This document shows, piece by piece, positions 49,401 to 61,600 of a DNA stretch of 64,000 bases. Location: contig OX422184.1 in the NCBI GenBank assembly GCA_949130485.1, forward strand, positions 4,525,204 through 4,589,203. Reading direction: 5' to 3'. Position numbers and translations under genes: made by a program. Each line of letters opens with the position of its first letter. The first letter of the stretch is position 1. The stretch is from Agelas oroides. Lineage: Eukaryota; Porifera; Demospongiae; Agelasida; Agelasidae. Below the pieces are notes generated by a model. It saw only the letters and a list, made by a program, of their open reading frames with translations, made no database searches and was not told where the DNA came from.

Positions 49401-51784
49401 GCAATATACGGCGATGCAGGGACCGGAGATATTGGCCGGCCCCTATAGCTTTGTTCGCCTCTTGCACCGAAAAACGGTTTACATTTTTAAACTCTTCATG
49501 CCCATAGCTTCTTGATAATATGAACCTTGCATTTGTGCAACCTTTGCACCGAGGTCGGAAGAGTCGCCAATGTACGCCAATTTCCATTGACGGCAATATA
49601 CGGCGCTGTAGGGAACGGAGATATTGGCCGTCCCGTACAGTTTTGTGCGCCACTTGCACCGTGAAAGAGTTTACGTTTTTAAACTCTTCATGCCCATAGC
49701 TTCTTGAAAATAAGCTCCTTGCATTAGTGCAACCTTTGTATCGAGCTAGGATTAGTCGCGAATGTACGAGAATTACCATTGAAGGCACTATACGGCGCTG
49801 CATGGGGCGGAGATATTGGCCGGCCGGTACAGCTTTGTGCACCTTTTGCACCGTGAAAGGGTTTACATTTTAAAACACTTTATGCCTATCGCTTCTTGAT
49901 AATATGCACTTTGCATTAGTGCAACCTTTTTTAACGAGGTAGGAATAGTCGCCAATGTACGCGAATTTTCATTGACGGCACTATACAATGCTGCATGGGA
50001 CGGAGATATTGGCCGGCCCGTACTGCTTTCGGCGCCTTTTGCACCGAGAAAGGGTTTACATTTTTAAACTTCTCATGTCCAAAGCTTCTTGATAATATGC
50101 ACTTTGCATTAGTGTAACCTTTGTACCGAGCTAGGATTAGTCGCGAATGTACGCGAATTTCCATTGAAGGCACTACACGGCGCTGCATGGGACGGAGATA
50201 TTGGCAGGCCCCTACAGCTTTGAGCGCCTTTTGCACCGAGAAAAGGTTTACATTTGTAAACTCTTCATGCCCATAGCTTCTTGATAATATGCACCTTGCA
50301 TTAGTGCAACCTTTGTACCGAGTTAAGTTTAGTCGCGAATGTATGCTAATTTCCATTGAAGGCACCATACGGCGCTGCATGTGACGGAGATGTTGGCCGG
50401 CCCGTACAGCTTTGTACGCCTTTTGCACCGTGAAGGGGTTTACATTTTTAATCTCTTCATGCCCATAGCTGCTTGGTAATATGCACCTTGCATTAGTGCA
50501 ACCTTTGTACCGAGTTAGGGTTTGTCGCGAATGTACGCGAATTTCCATTGAAGGCACTATAAGGCGCTTCATGGGACGGAGATATTGGCCGTTCCACACA
50601 GTTTTGTGCACCTTTTGCACCGAGAAAGGGTTTACATTTTTAAACTCTTCATGCCCATAGATTCTTGATAATATGCACCTTGCATTAGTGCAACCTTTGT
50701 ACCGAGCTAGGATTAGTCGCGAATTTACGCGAATTTCCATTGAAGGCACTATACGGCGCTGCATGGGAAGGAGATATTGGCCGGACCCTGCAGCTTTGTA
50801 CGCCTTTTGCACCGAAAAAACGTTTACATTTTTAAACTCTTCATGCCCATAGCTTCTAGATAAATGCACCTTGCATTAGTGCAACCTTTGTACCGAGCTA
50901 AGATTAGTCGCGAATGTACGCGAATTTCCATTGAAGGCACTACACGGCGCTGCATGGGACGGAGATATTGGCCCGACCCTACAGCTTTGTGCGCCTTTTG
51001 CACAGAGAAAGGGTTTACATTTTTAAACTCTTCGTGCCCATAGCTTCTTGATAATATGCACTTTGCATTAGTGCAACCTTTGTACCGAGTCAGGGTTAGT
51101 GGCGAATGTACGCGAATTTCCATTGAAGGCACTACACGGCGCTGCATAGGACGGAGATATTGGCCGGCCAGTACAGCATTGTGCGCATTTTGCACCGAGA
51201 AAGGGTTTATATTTTTAAACTCTTCATGCCCAAAGCTTCTTGATAATTTGCACCTTGCATTAGTGCAACCTTTGTACCGAGCTAGGATTAGTCGCGAATG
51301 TACGAGAATTACAATTGAAGGCACTATACGGCGCTGCGTTGCACGGAGATATTGGCCGGCCCCTACAGCTTTGTGCGCCTTTTGCACTGAGAAAACGTTT
51401 ACATTTTTAAACTCTTCATGCCCATAGCTTCTTGATAATATGCACCTTGCATTAGTGCAACCTTTGTACCGAGATAGAGTTAGTGGCGAATGTACGCGAA
51501 TTTCCATTGAAGGCACCATACGGCGCTGCATGTGACGGAGATGTTGGCCGGCCCGTACAGCTTTGTACGCCTTTTGCACCGTGAAAGGGTTTACATTTTT
51601 AAACTCTTCATGCCCATAGCTGCTTACCTTGCATTAGTGCAACCTTTGTACCGAGTTAGGGTTAGTCGCGAAATTACGCTAATTTCCATTGAAGGCACTA
51701 CACGGCGCTGCATGGGAAGGAGATATTGGCCGGACCCTACAGCTTTGTGCGCCTTTTGCACCGAGAAAAGGTTTACATTTTTAA

Positions 51785-52215
51785 ACTCTTCATGCCCATA
51801 GCTTCTTGAGGATATGCACCTTGCATTAGTGCAACCTATGTACCGAGCTAGGATTAATCGCGAATGTACGAGAATTACCATTGAAGGCACTATACGGCGC
51901 TGCATGGAAGGAGATATTAGCTGGCTCCTACAGTTTTGTGCGCCTTTTGCACCGAGAAAAGGTTTACATTTTTAAACTCTTCATGCCCATAGCTTCTTGA
52001 GGATATGCACCTTGCATTAGTGCAACCTATGTACCGAGCTAGGATTAATCGCGAATGTACGAGAATTACCATTGAAGGCACTATACGGCGCTGCATGGAA
52101 CGGAGATATTGGCTGACCCCTACAGCTTTGTGCGCCTTTTGCACCGAGAAAAGGTTTACATTTTTAAACTCTTCATGCCCATAGCTTCTTGAGGATATGC
52201 ACCTTGCATTAGTGC
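51785..52215 (+). repeat. Locally homogenised monomers
   Basis: Successive monomers share the rare variants CTTCTTGAGGATATGCACC and CAACCTATGTACCGAG (starting near 51802, 51992 and 52182), plus ATTAATCGCG in the first two. They are more alike than typical neighbours, which suggests recent single-monomer unequal exchange. Confidence 0.75.
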
Positions 52216-52959
52216 AACCTATGTACCGAGCTATGATTAGTCACGAATGTACGAGAATTACCATTGAAGGCACTATACGGCGCTTCATGGGAAGGAGATA
52301 TTGGCCGGCCCGTACAGCTTTGTGCACCTTTTGCACTGTGAAAGGGTTTACATTTTTAAACTTTTCATGCCTATAGCTTCTCGATAATATGCACTTTGCA
52401 TTAGTGCAACCTTTGTACCGAGGTAGGAAGAGTCGCCAATGTAAGCAAATTTCCATTGACGGCACTATACGGCGATGCAGAGAACGGAGATATTGGCCGG
52501 CCCCTTCAGCTTTGTGCGCCTTTTGCACCGAGAAAGGGTTTACATTTTTAAACGCTTCTGGCCCATAGCTTCTTGATAATATGCACCCTGTATCAGTGCA
52601 ACCTTTGTTCCGAGGTAGGAAGAGTCGCCAATGTACGCGAATTTTCATTGACGGCACTATACGGCGATGCAGGGACCGGAGATATTGGCCGGCCCCTATA
52701 GCTTTGTGCGCCTCTTGCACCGAAAAACGGTTTACATTTTTAAACTCTTCATGCCCATAGCTTCTTGATAATATGAACCTTGCATTTGTGCAACCTTTGC
52801 ACCGAGGTCGGAAGAGTCGCCAATGTACGCCAATTTCCATTGACGGCAATATACGGCGCTGTAGGGAACGGAGATATTGGCCGTCCCGTACAGTTTTGTG
52901 CGCCACTTGCACCGTGAAAGAGTTTACGTTTTTAAACTCTTCATGCCCATAGCTTCATG

Positions 52960-53615
52960 ATAATAAGCTCCTTGGATTAGTGCAACCTTTGTATCGAGTT
53001 AGGATTAGTCGCGAATGTACGAGAATTACCATTGAAGGCACTATACGGCGTTGCATGGGGCGGAGATATTGGCCGGCCCGTACAGCTTTGTGCACCTTTT
53101 GCACCGTGAAAGGGTTTACATTTTAAAACACTTCATGCCTATAGCTTCTTGATAATATGCACTTTGCATTAGTGCAACCTTTGTACCGATGTAGGAATAG
53201 TCGCCAATGTACGCGAATTTCCATTGACGGCACTATACGGCGATGCAGAGAACGGAGATATTGGCCGTCCCGTACAGTTTTGTGCGCATTTTGCACCGAG
53301 AAAGGGTTTTCGTTTTTAAACACTTCATGCCCATACCTTCTTGATAATATGCACCTTGCATTAGTGCAACCTTTGTACCGAGCTAGGATTAGTCGCGAAT
53401 GTACGAGAATTACCATTGAAGGCACTATACAGCGCTACATGGGACGGAGATATTGGCCGGCCTGTACTGCTTTCTGCGCCATTTGCACCGAGAAAGGGTT
53501 TACAGTTTGAAATTCTTCATGCCCATAGCTTCTTGATAATATGCACCTTGCTTTAGTGCAATCTTTGTACCGAGCTAGGATTAGTCTCGAATGTGCTAGA
53601 ATTACCATTGAATGC
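52960..53615 (+). repeat. Paralogous satellite block, copy 1 of the 4,995-bp pair
   Basis: Matches 57955-58610 at an offset of 4,995 bp (26 monomers). Shared variants are AAGCTCCTTG, GTATCGAG, CATTTTAAAACACTTCATGC, TTTTCGTTTTTAAACAC and ATACAGCGCTACATGGG. The last monomer is followed at once by a near-identical copy (about 53620-53810) in this block only. Confidence 0.78.
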
Positions 53616-56600
53616 GCTATACAGCGCTACATGGGACGGAGATATTGGCCGGTCTGTACTGCTTTCTGCGCCATTTGCACCGAGAAAGGGTTTACAGTTT
53701 GAAATTCTTCATGCCCATAGCTTCTTGATAATATGCACCTTACTTTAGTGCAATCTTTGTACCGAGCTAGGATTAGTCGCGAATGTGCTAGAATTACCAT
53801 TGAATGCGCTATACGGCGTTGCATGGGACGGAGATATTGGCCGTTCCACACAGTTTTGTGCGCCTTTTGCACAGAGAAAGGGTTTACGTTTTTAAGTTCT
53901 TCATGCCCATAGCTTCTTGATAATATGCACCTTGCATTAGTGCAACCTTTGTACCGAGCTAGGATTAGTCGCGAATATACGTGAATTTCCATTGATGGCA
54001 CTATACAATGCTGCATGGGACGGAGATATTGGCCGGCCCGTACTGCTTTCGGCGCCTTTTGCACCGAGAAAGGGTTTTCATTTTTAAACTTCTCATGTCC
54101 AAAGCTTCTTGATAATATGCACCTTGCATTAGTGTAACCTTTGTACCGAGCTAGGATTAGTCGCGAATGTACGCGAATTTCCATTGAAGGCACTACACGG
54201 CGATGCATGGGAAGGAGATATTGGCCAGCCCCTACAGCTTTGAGCGCCTTTTGCACCGAGAAAAGGTTTACATTTGTAAACTCTTCATGCCCATAGCTTC
54301 TTGATAATATGCAGCTTGCTTTAGTGCAATCTTTGTACCGAGCTAGGATTAGTCGCGAATGTGCTAGAATTACCATTGAATGCGCTATACGGCGCTGCAT
54401 GGGAACGGAGATATTGTCCGGCCCCTACAGCTTTGTGCGCCTTTTGCACCGAGAAAAGGTTTACATTTTTAAACTCTTCATACATATAGCTTCTTGATAA
54501 TATGAACCTTCCATTAGTGCAACCTTTGTACCGAGGTAGGAAGAGTCGACAATGTACGCGAATTTCCATAAACAGCACTATACAGCGCTGCATGGGACGG
54601 AGATGTTGGCCGGCCCGTACAGCTTTGTGCGCCTTTTGCACCGTGAAAGGGTTTACATTTTTAAACTCTTCATGCCCATAGCTTCTTGGTAATATGCACC
54701 TTACATTAGTGCAACATTTGTACCGAGGTAGGAAAAGTCGCCAATGTACGCGAATTTCCATTGACGGCACTAAACTGCGATGCAGGGACCGGAGATATTG
54801 GCCGGCCCCTACAGAGTTGTGCGCCTTTCGCCCCGAGAAAAGATCTACATTTATAAACTCTTCATGCCCATAGCTACTTGATAATATGCACCTTGCATTA
54901 GTGCAACCTTTGTACCGAGCTAGGATTAGTCGCGAATATGCGAGAATTACCATTGAAGGCACTGTACGGCGCTGCATGTGAACGGATATATTGATCGGCC
55001 CCTACAGCTTTGTGCGCCTTTTGCACCGAGAAAAGGTTTACATTTTTAAACTCTTCATGCCCATAGCTTCTTGATAATATGCACCTTGCATTAGTTCAAC
55101 CTTTGTACCGAGTTAGAGTTAGTCGCGAATGTACGCGAATTTCCATTGAAGGCACTATACGGCGCTGCATGGGACGGAGATATTGGCCGGCCTGTACTGC
55201 TTTCTGCGCCATTTGCACCGAGAAAGGGTTTACAGTTTGAAATTCTTCATGCCCATAGCTTCTTGATAATATGCACCTTGCTTTAGTGCAATCTTTGTAC
55301 CGAGTTAAGGTTAGTCGCGAATGTACGCGAATTTCCATTGAAGGCACTACACGGCGTTGCATGGGATGGAGATATTGACCGGCCCGTACCGATTTGTGCG
55401 CCTTTTGCACCGTGAAAGGGTTTACATTTATAAACTCTTCATGCCCATAGCTTCTTGATAATATGCACCTTGCATTAGTGCAACCTTTGTACCGAGCTGG
55501 GATTAGTCGCGAATGTGCGAGAATTACCATTGACGGCACTATACGGGACTGCATGGGAACGGCGATATTGGTCGGCCCCTACAGCTTTGTGCGCCTTTTG
55601 CACCGAGAAAAGGTTTACATTTTTAAACTCTTCATGCCAATAGCTGCTTGGTGATATGCACCTTACATTAGTGCAACCTTTGTACCGAGTTAGGGTTAGT
55701 CACGAATGTACGCGAATTTCCATTGAAGTCACTATCCGGCGCTGTATGGGACGGAGATATTGGCCGGCCCGTACAGCTTTGTGCGCCTTTTCTATCGTGA
55801 AAGGATTTACAATTTTAAACCCTTCATGCCCGTAGCTTCTTGATAATATACACCTTGCATTAGTGCAAACTTTGCACCCAGTTAGGGTTAGTAGCGAATG
55901 TCAGTGAATTTCCATTGAAGGCACTATCCGGCGCTGTATGGGACGGAGATGTTGGCCGGCCCGTACAGCTTTGTGCGCCTTTTGCACCGTGAAAGGGTTT
56001 ACAATTTTAAACCCTTCATGCCCGTAGTTTCTTGATAATATGCACCTTGCATTAGTGCAACTTTTGTACCGAGTTAGGGTTAGTCGCAAATGTACGCGAA
56101 TTTCCATTGAAGGCACTATACGGCACTGCATGGGACGGAGATGTTGACCGGCCCGTACAGCTTTGTGCGCCTTTTGCACCGTGAAGGGGTTTACATTTTT
56201 AAACTCTTCATGCCCATAGCTGCTTGGTGATATGCACCTTACATTAGTGCAACCTTTGTACTGAGTTAGGGTTAGTCGCGAATGTACGCGAATTTCCATT
56301 GAAGGCACTATCCGGCGCTGTATGGGACGGAGATATTGGCCGGCCCGTACTGCTTTGTGCGCCTTTTGCAACGTTAAAGGTTTTACAATTTTAAACCCTT
56401 CATGTTCGTAGCTTCTTGGTAATATGCACCTTGCATTAGTGCAACTTTTGTACCTAGTTAGGGTTAGTCGCGAATGTACGCGAATTTCCATTGAAGGCAC
56501 TATACGGCGTTGCATGGGACGGAGATATTGGCCGTTCCGCACAGTTTTGTGCGCCTTTTGCACAGAGAAAGGGTTTACGTTTTTAAGTTCTTCATGCCCA

Positions 56601-57954
56601 TAGCTTCTTGATAATATGCACCTTGCATTAGTGCAACCTTTGTACCGAGCTAGGCTTAGTCGCGAATGTGCGAGAATTACCATTGAAGGCACCATACGGC
56701 GCTGCAAGTGACGGAGATATTGGCCTGCCCGTACAGCTTTGTGCGCCTTTTGCACCGTGAAAGGGTTTACATTTTTAAACTCTTCATGCCCATAGCTGCT
56801 TGGTAATATGCACCTTGCATTAGTGCAACCTTTGTACCGAGTTAGGGTTAGTCGCGAATATACGCGAATTTCCATTGAAGGCACTATAAGACGCTTCATG
56901 GGACGGAGATATTGGCTTTTCCACACAGTTTTGTGCACCTTTTGCACCGAGAAAGGGTTTACATTTTTAAACTCTTCATGCCCATAGATTCTTGATAATA
57001 TGCACCTTGCATTAGTGCAACCTTTGTACCGAGCTAGGATTAGTCGCGAATTTACGCGAATTTCCATTGAAGGCACTACACGGCGCTGCATGGGACGGAG
57101 ATATTGGCCGGACCCTACAGCTTTGTGCGCCTTTTGCACAGAGAGAGGGTTTACATTTTTAAACACTTCGTGCCCATAGCTTCATGATAATATGCACTTT
57201 GCATTAGTGCAACCTTTGTACCGAGTTAGGGTTAGTGGCGAATGTACGCGAATTTTCATTGAAGGCACTATACGGCGCTGCATTGGACAGAGATATTGGC
57301 CGTTCCACACTGTTTTGTGCGCGTTTTGCTCCGAGAAAGGGTTTACATTATTAAACTCTTCATGCCCATAGCTTCTTGAAAATATGCACCTTGCATTAGT
57401 GCAACCTATGTACCCTGCTAGGATTAGTCGCGAATGTACTCGAATTTCCATTGAAGGAACTATACGGCGCTGCATAGGACGGAGATATTGGCCGGCCAGT
57501 ACAGCATTGTGCGCATTTTGCACCGAGAAAGGGTTTACATTTTTGAACTCTTCATGCCCATAGCTTCTGCATAATATGCACCTTGCATTAGTGCAACCTT
57601 TGTACCGAGCTACGCTTAGTCGCGAATGTGCGAGAATTACCATTGAAGGCACTATACGGCGCTGCATGGGAACAGAGATATTGGCCGGCCCCTACAGCTT
57701 TGTGCGCCTTTTGCACCGAGAAAAGGTTTACATTTTAAACTCTTCATGCCCATAGTGTCTTGATAATATGCACCTTGCATTAGTGCAACCTTTGTACCGA
57801 GTTAAGGTTAGTCGCGAATGTACGCGAATTGCCATTGAAGGCACTATACGGCGCTGCATGGGACGGAGATATTGGCCGTTCCACACAGTTTTGTGCGCCT
57901 TTTGCACCGAGAAAGGGTTTACGTTTTTAAACTCTTCATACCCATAGCTTCTTG

Positions 57955-58610
57955 ATAGTAAGCTCCTTGCATTAGTGCAACCTTTGTATCGAGCTAGGAT
58001 TAGTCGCGAATGTACGAGAATTACCATTGAAGGCACTATACGGCGCTGCATGGGGCGGAGATATTGGCCGGCCCGTACAGCTTTGTGCACCTTTTGCACC
58101 GTGAAAGAGTTTACATTTTAAAACACTTCATGCCTATAGCTTCTTGATAATATGCACTTTGCATTAGTGCAACCTTTGTACCGATGTAGGAATAGTCGCC
58201 AATGTACGCGAATTTCCATTGACGGCACTATACGGCGATGCAGAGAACGGAGATATTGGCCGTCCCGTACAGTTTTGTGCGCCTTTTGCACCGAGAAAGG
58301 GTTTTCGTTTTTAAACACTTCATGCCCATACCTTCTTGATAATATGCACCTTGCATTAGTGCAACCTTTGTACCGAGCTAGGATTAGTCGCGAATGCACG
58401 AGAATTACCATTGAAGGCACTATACAGCGCTACATGGGACGGAGATATTGGCCGGCCTGTACTGCTTTCTGCGCCATTTGCACCGAGAAAGGGTTTACAG
58501 TTTGAAATTCTTCATGCCCATAGCTTCTTGATAATATGCAACTTGCTTTAGTGCAATCTTTGTACCGAGCTAGGATTAGTCGCGAATGTGCTAGAATTAC
58601 CATTGAATGC
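57955..58610 (+). repeat. Paralogous satellite block, copy 2 of the 4,995-bp pair
   Basis: Counterpart of 52960-53615. Related blocks with the same private variants are also seen near 25.2-25.8 kb and 28.1-28.7 kb, so this multi-monomer unit has been copied at least four times in the window. Confidence 0.78.
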
Positions 58611-61600
58611 GCTATACGGCGCTGCATGGGAACGGAGATATTGTCCGGCCCCTACAGCTTTGTGCGCTTTTTGCACCGAGAAAAGGTTTACATTTTTAAA
58701 CTCTTCATACCCATAGCTTCTTGATAATATGCACCTTGCATTAGTGCAACCTTTGTACCGAGCTAGGATTAGTCGCGAATGTGCGAGAATTACCATTGAA
58801 GGCACTATACAGCGCTGCATGTGAACGGAGATATTTACGGGCCCCTACAGCATTGTGCGCCTTTTGCACCGAGAATTTTTAAACTCTTCATGCGCATAGC
58901 TCCTTGATAATAAGTACCTTGCATTAGTGCAACCTTTGTACCGAGGTTGGATTAGTCGCGAATGTGCGAGAATTACCATTGAAGGTACTACACGGCGCTG
59001 CATGGGAACGGAGATATTGGCCTGCCCCTACAGCTTTGTGCGCCTTTTGCACCTAGAAAAGGTTTAAATTTTTTAACTCTTCATGCCCATAGCTTCTTGA
59101 TAATATGCACTTTGCATTAGTGCAACCTTTGTACCGAGGTAGGAATAGTCGCCAATGTATGCGAATTTCCATTTACGGCACTGTACGGCGATGCAGAGAA
59201 CGGAGATATTGGCCGTCCCGTACAGTTTTGTGCGCCTTTTGCACCGAGAAAGGGTTTTCGTTTTTAAACACTTCATGCCCATACCTTCTTGATAATATGC
59301 ACCTTGCATTAGTGCAACCTTTGTACCGAGCTAGGATTAGTCGCGAATGTGCGAGAATTACCATTGAAGGCACTATACGGCGCTGCATGGGAACGGAGAT
59401 ATTTGCCGGCCCCTACAGCATTGTGCGCCTTTTGCACCGAGAATTTTTAAACTCTTCATGCGCATAGCTCCTTGATAATAAGCACCTTGCATTAGTGCAA
59501 CCTTTGTACCGAGGTTGGATTAGTCCCGAATGTGCGAGAATTACCATTGAAGGCACTATACGGCGCTGCATGGGACGGAGATATTGGCCGGCCCGTACAG
59601 CTTTGTGCGCCTTTTGCACCGTGAAAGGGTTTACATTTTTAAACTCTTCATGCCCATAGCTTCTTGATAATTTGCACCTTGCATTAGTGCAACCTTTGTA
59701 CCGAGCTAGGATTAGTCGCGAATTTACAAGAATTACCATTGAAGGCACTATTCGGCTCTGCATGGAACGGAGATATTGGCCGGCTACTACAGCTTTGTGC
59801 GCCTTTTGCACCGACAAAAGGTTTACATTTTTAAACTCTTCATACACATAGTTTCTTGATAATATGAACCTTCCATTAGTGCAACCTTTGTACCGAGGTA
59901 GGAAGAGTCGACAATGTACGCGAATTTCCATAAACAGCACTATACGGCGCTGCATGGGACGGAGATGTTGGCCGGTCCGAACAGCTTTGTGCGCCATTTG
60001 CACCGTGAAAGGGTTCACATTTATAAACTCTTCATGCCCATAGCTTCTTGGTAATATGCACCTTACATTAGTGCAACATTTGTACCGAGGTAGGAAAAGT
60101 CGCCAATGTACGCGAATTTCAATTGACGGCAATATACTGCGATGCGGGGACAGGAGATATTGGCCGGCCCCTACAGAGTTGTGCGCCTTTCGCCCCGAGA
60201 AAAGATTTACATTTATAAACTCTTCATGCCCATAGCTTGTTGATAATATGCACCTTGCATTAGTGCAACCTTTGTACCGAGTTAGAGTTAGTCACGAATG
60301 TACGCGAATTTCCATTGAAGGCACTATACGGCGCTGCATGGGACGGAGATATTGGCCGGCCCGTACAGCTTTGTGCGCCTTTTGCACCGTGAAAGTGTTT
60401 ACATTTTTAAACTCTTCATGCCGATAGCTTCTTGGTAATATGCACCTAGCATTAGTGAAACGTTTGTACCGAGGTAGGATTAGTCGCCAATGTACGCGAA
60501 TTTCAATTGACGGCACTATACGGCGCTGTAGGGAACGGAGATATTGGCCGTCCGGTACAGTTTTTTTCCCCTTTTTCACGGAGAAAGGGTTTACGTTCTA
60601 AAACTGTTCATGCACATAGCTTGTTGATAATATGCACCTTGGATTAGTGCAACCTTTGTACCGAGCTAGGATTAGTCGCGAATGTGCTAGAATTACCATT
60701 GAAGGCACTGTACGGCGCTGCATGGGAACGGATATATTGGTCGGCCCCTACAGCATTGTGCGCCTTTTGCACCGAGAAAAGGTTTACATTTTTAAACTCT
60801 TCATGCCCATAGCTTCTTGATAATACGCACCTTGCATTAGTGCAACCTTTGTACCGAGTTAGAGTTAGTCATGAATGTACGCGAATTCCCATTAAAGGCA
60901 CTATACGGCGCTGCATGGGACGTAGATATTGGCCGGCCCATACAGCTTTGTGCGCCTTTTCCACCGTGAAAGTGTTTACATTTTTAAACTCTTCATGCCC
61001 ATAGCTTCTTGGTAATATGCACCTAGCATTAGTGAAACGTTTGTACCGAGGTAGGATTAGTCGCAAATGTACGCGAATTTCCATTGAAGGCACTACACGG
61101 CGCTGCATGGGACGGAGATATTAGCCGGCCCGTACCGATTTGTGCGCCTTTTGCACCACGAAAGGGTTTACATTTATAAATTCTTCTTGCCTATAGCTTC
61201 TTGATAATATGCACCTTGCATTATTGCAACCTTTGTACCGAGTTAGGGTTAGTCGCAAATGTACGCGAATTTCCATTGAAGGCACTATACGGCGCTGCAT
61301 GGGACGGAGATGTTGACCGGCCCGTACAGCTTTGTGCGCCTTTTGCACCGTGAAGAGGTTTACATTTTTAAACTCTTCATGCCCATAGCTTCTTGGTGAT
61401 ATGCACCTTACATTAGTGCAACCTTTGCACCCAGTTAAGGTTAGTAGCGAATGTCAGTGAATTGCCATTGAAGGCACTATCCGGCGCTGTATGGGACGGA
61501 GATATTGGCCGGCCCGTACAGCTTTGTGCGCCTTTTGCACCGTGAAAGGGTTTACAATTTTAAACCCTTCATGCCCGTAACTTCTTGATAATATGCACCT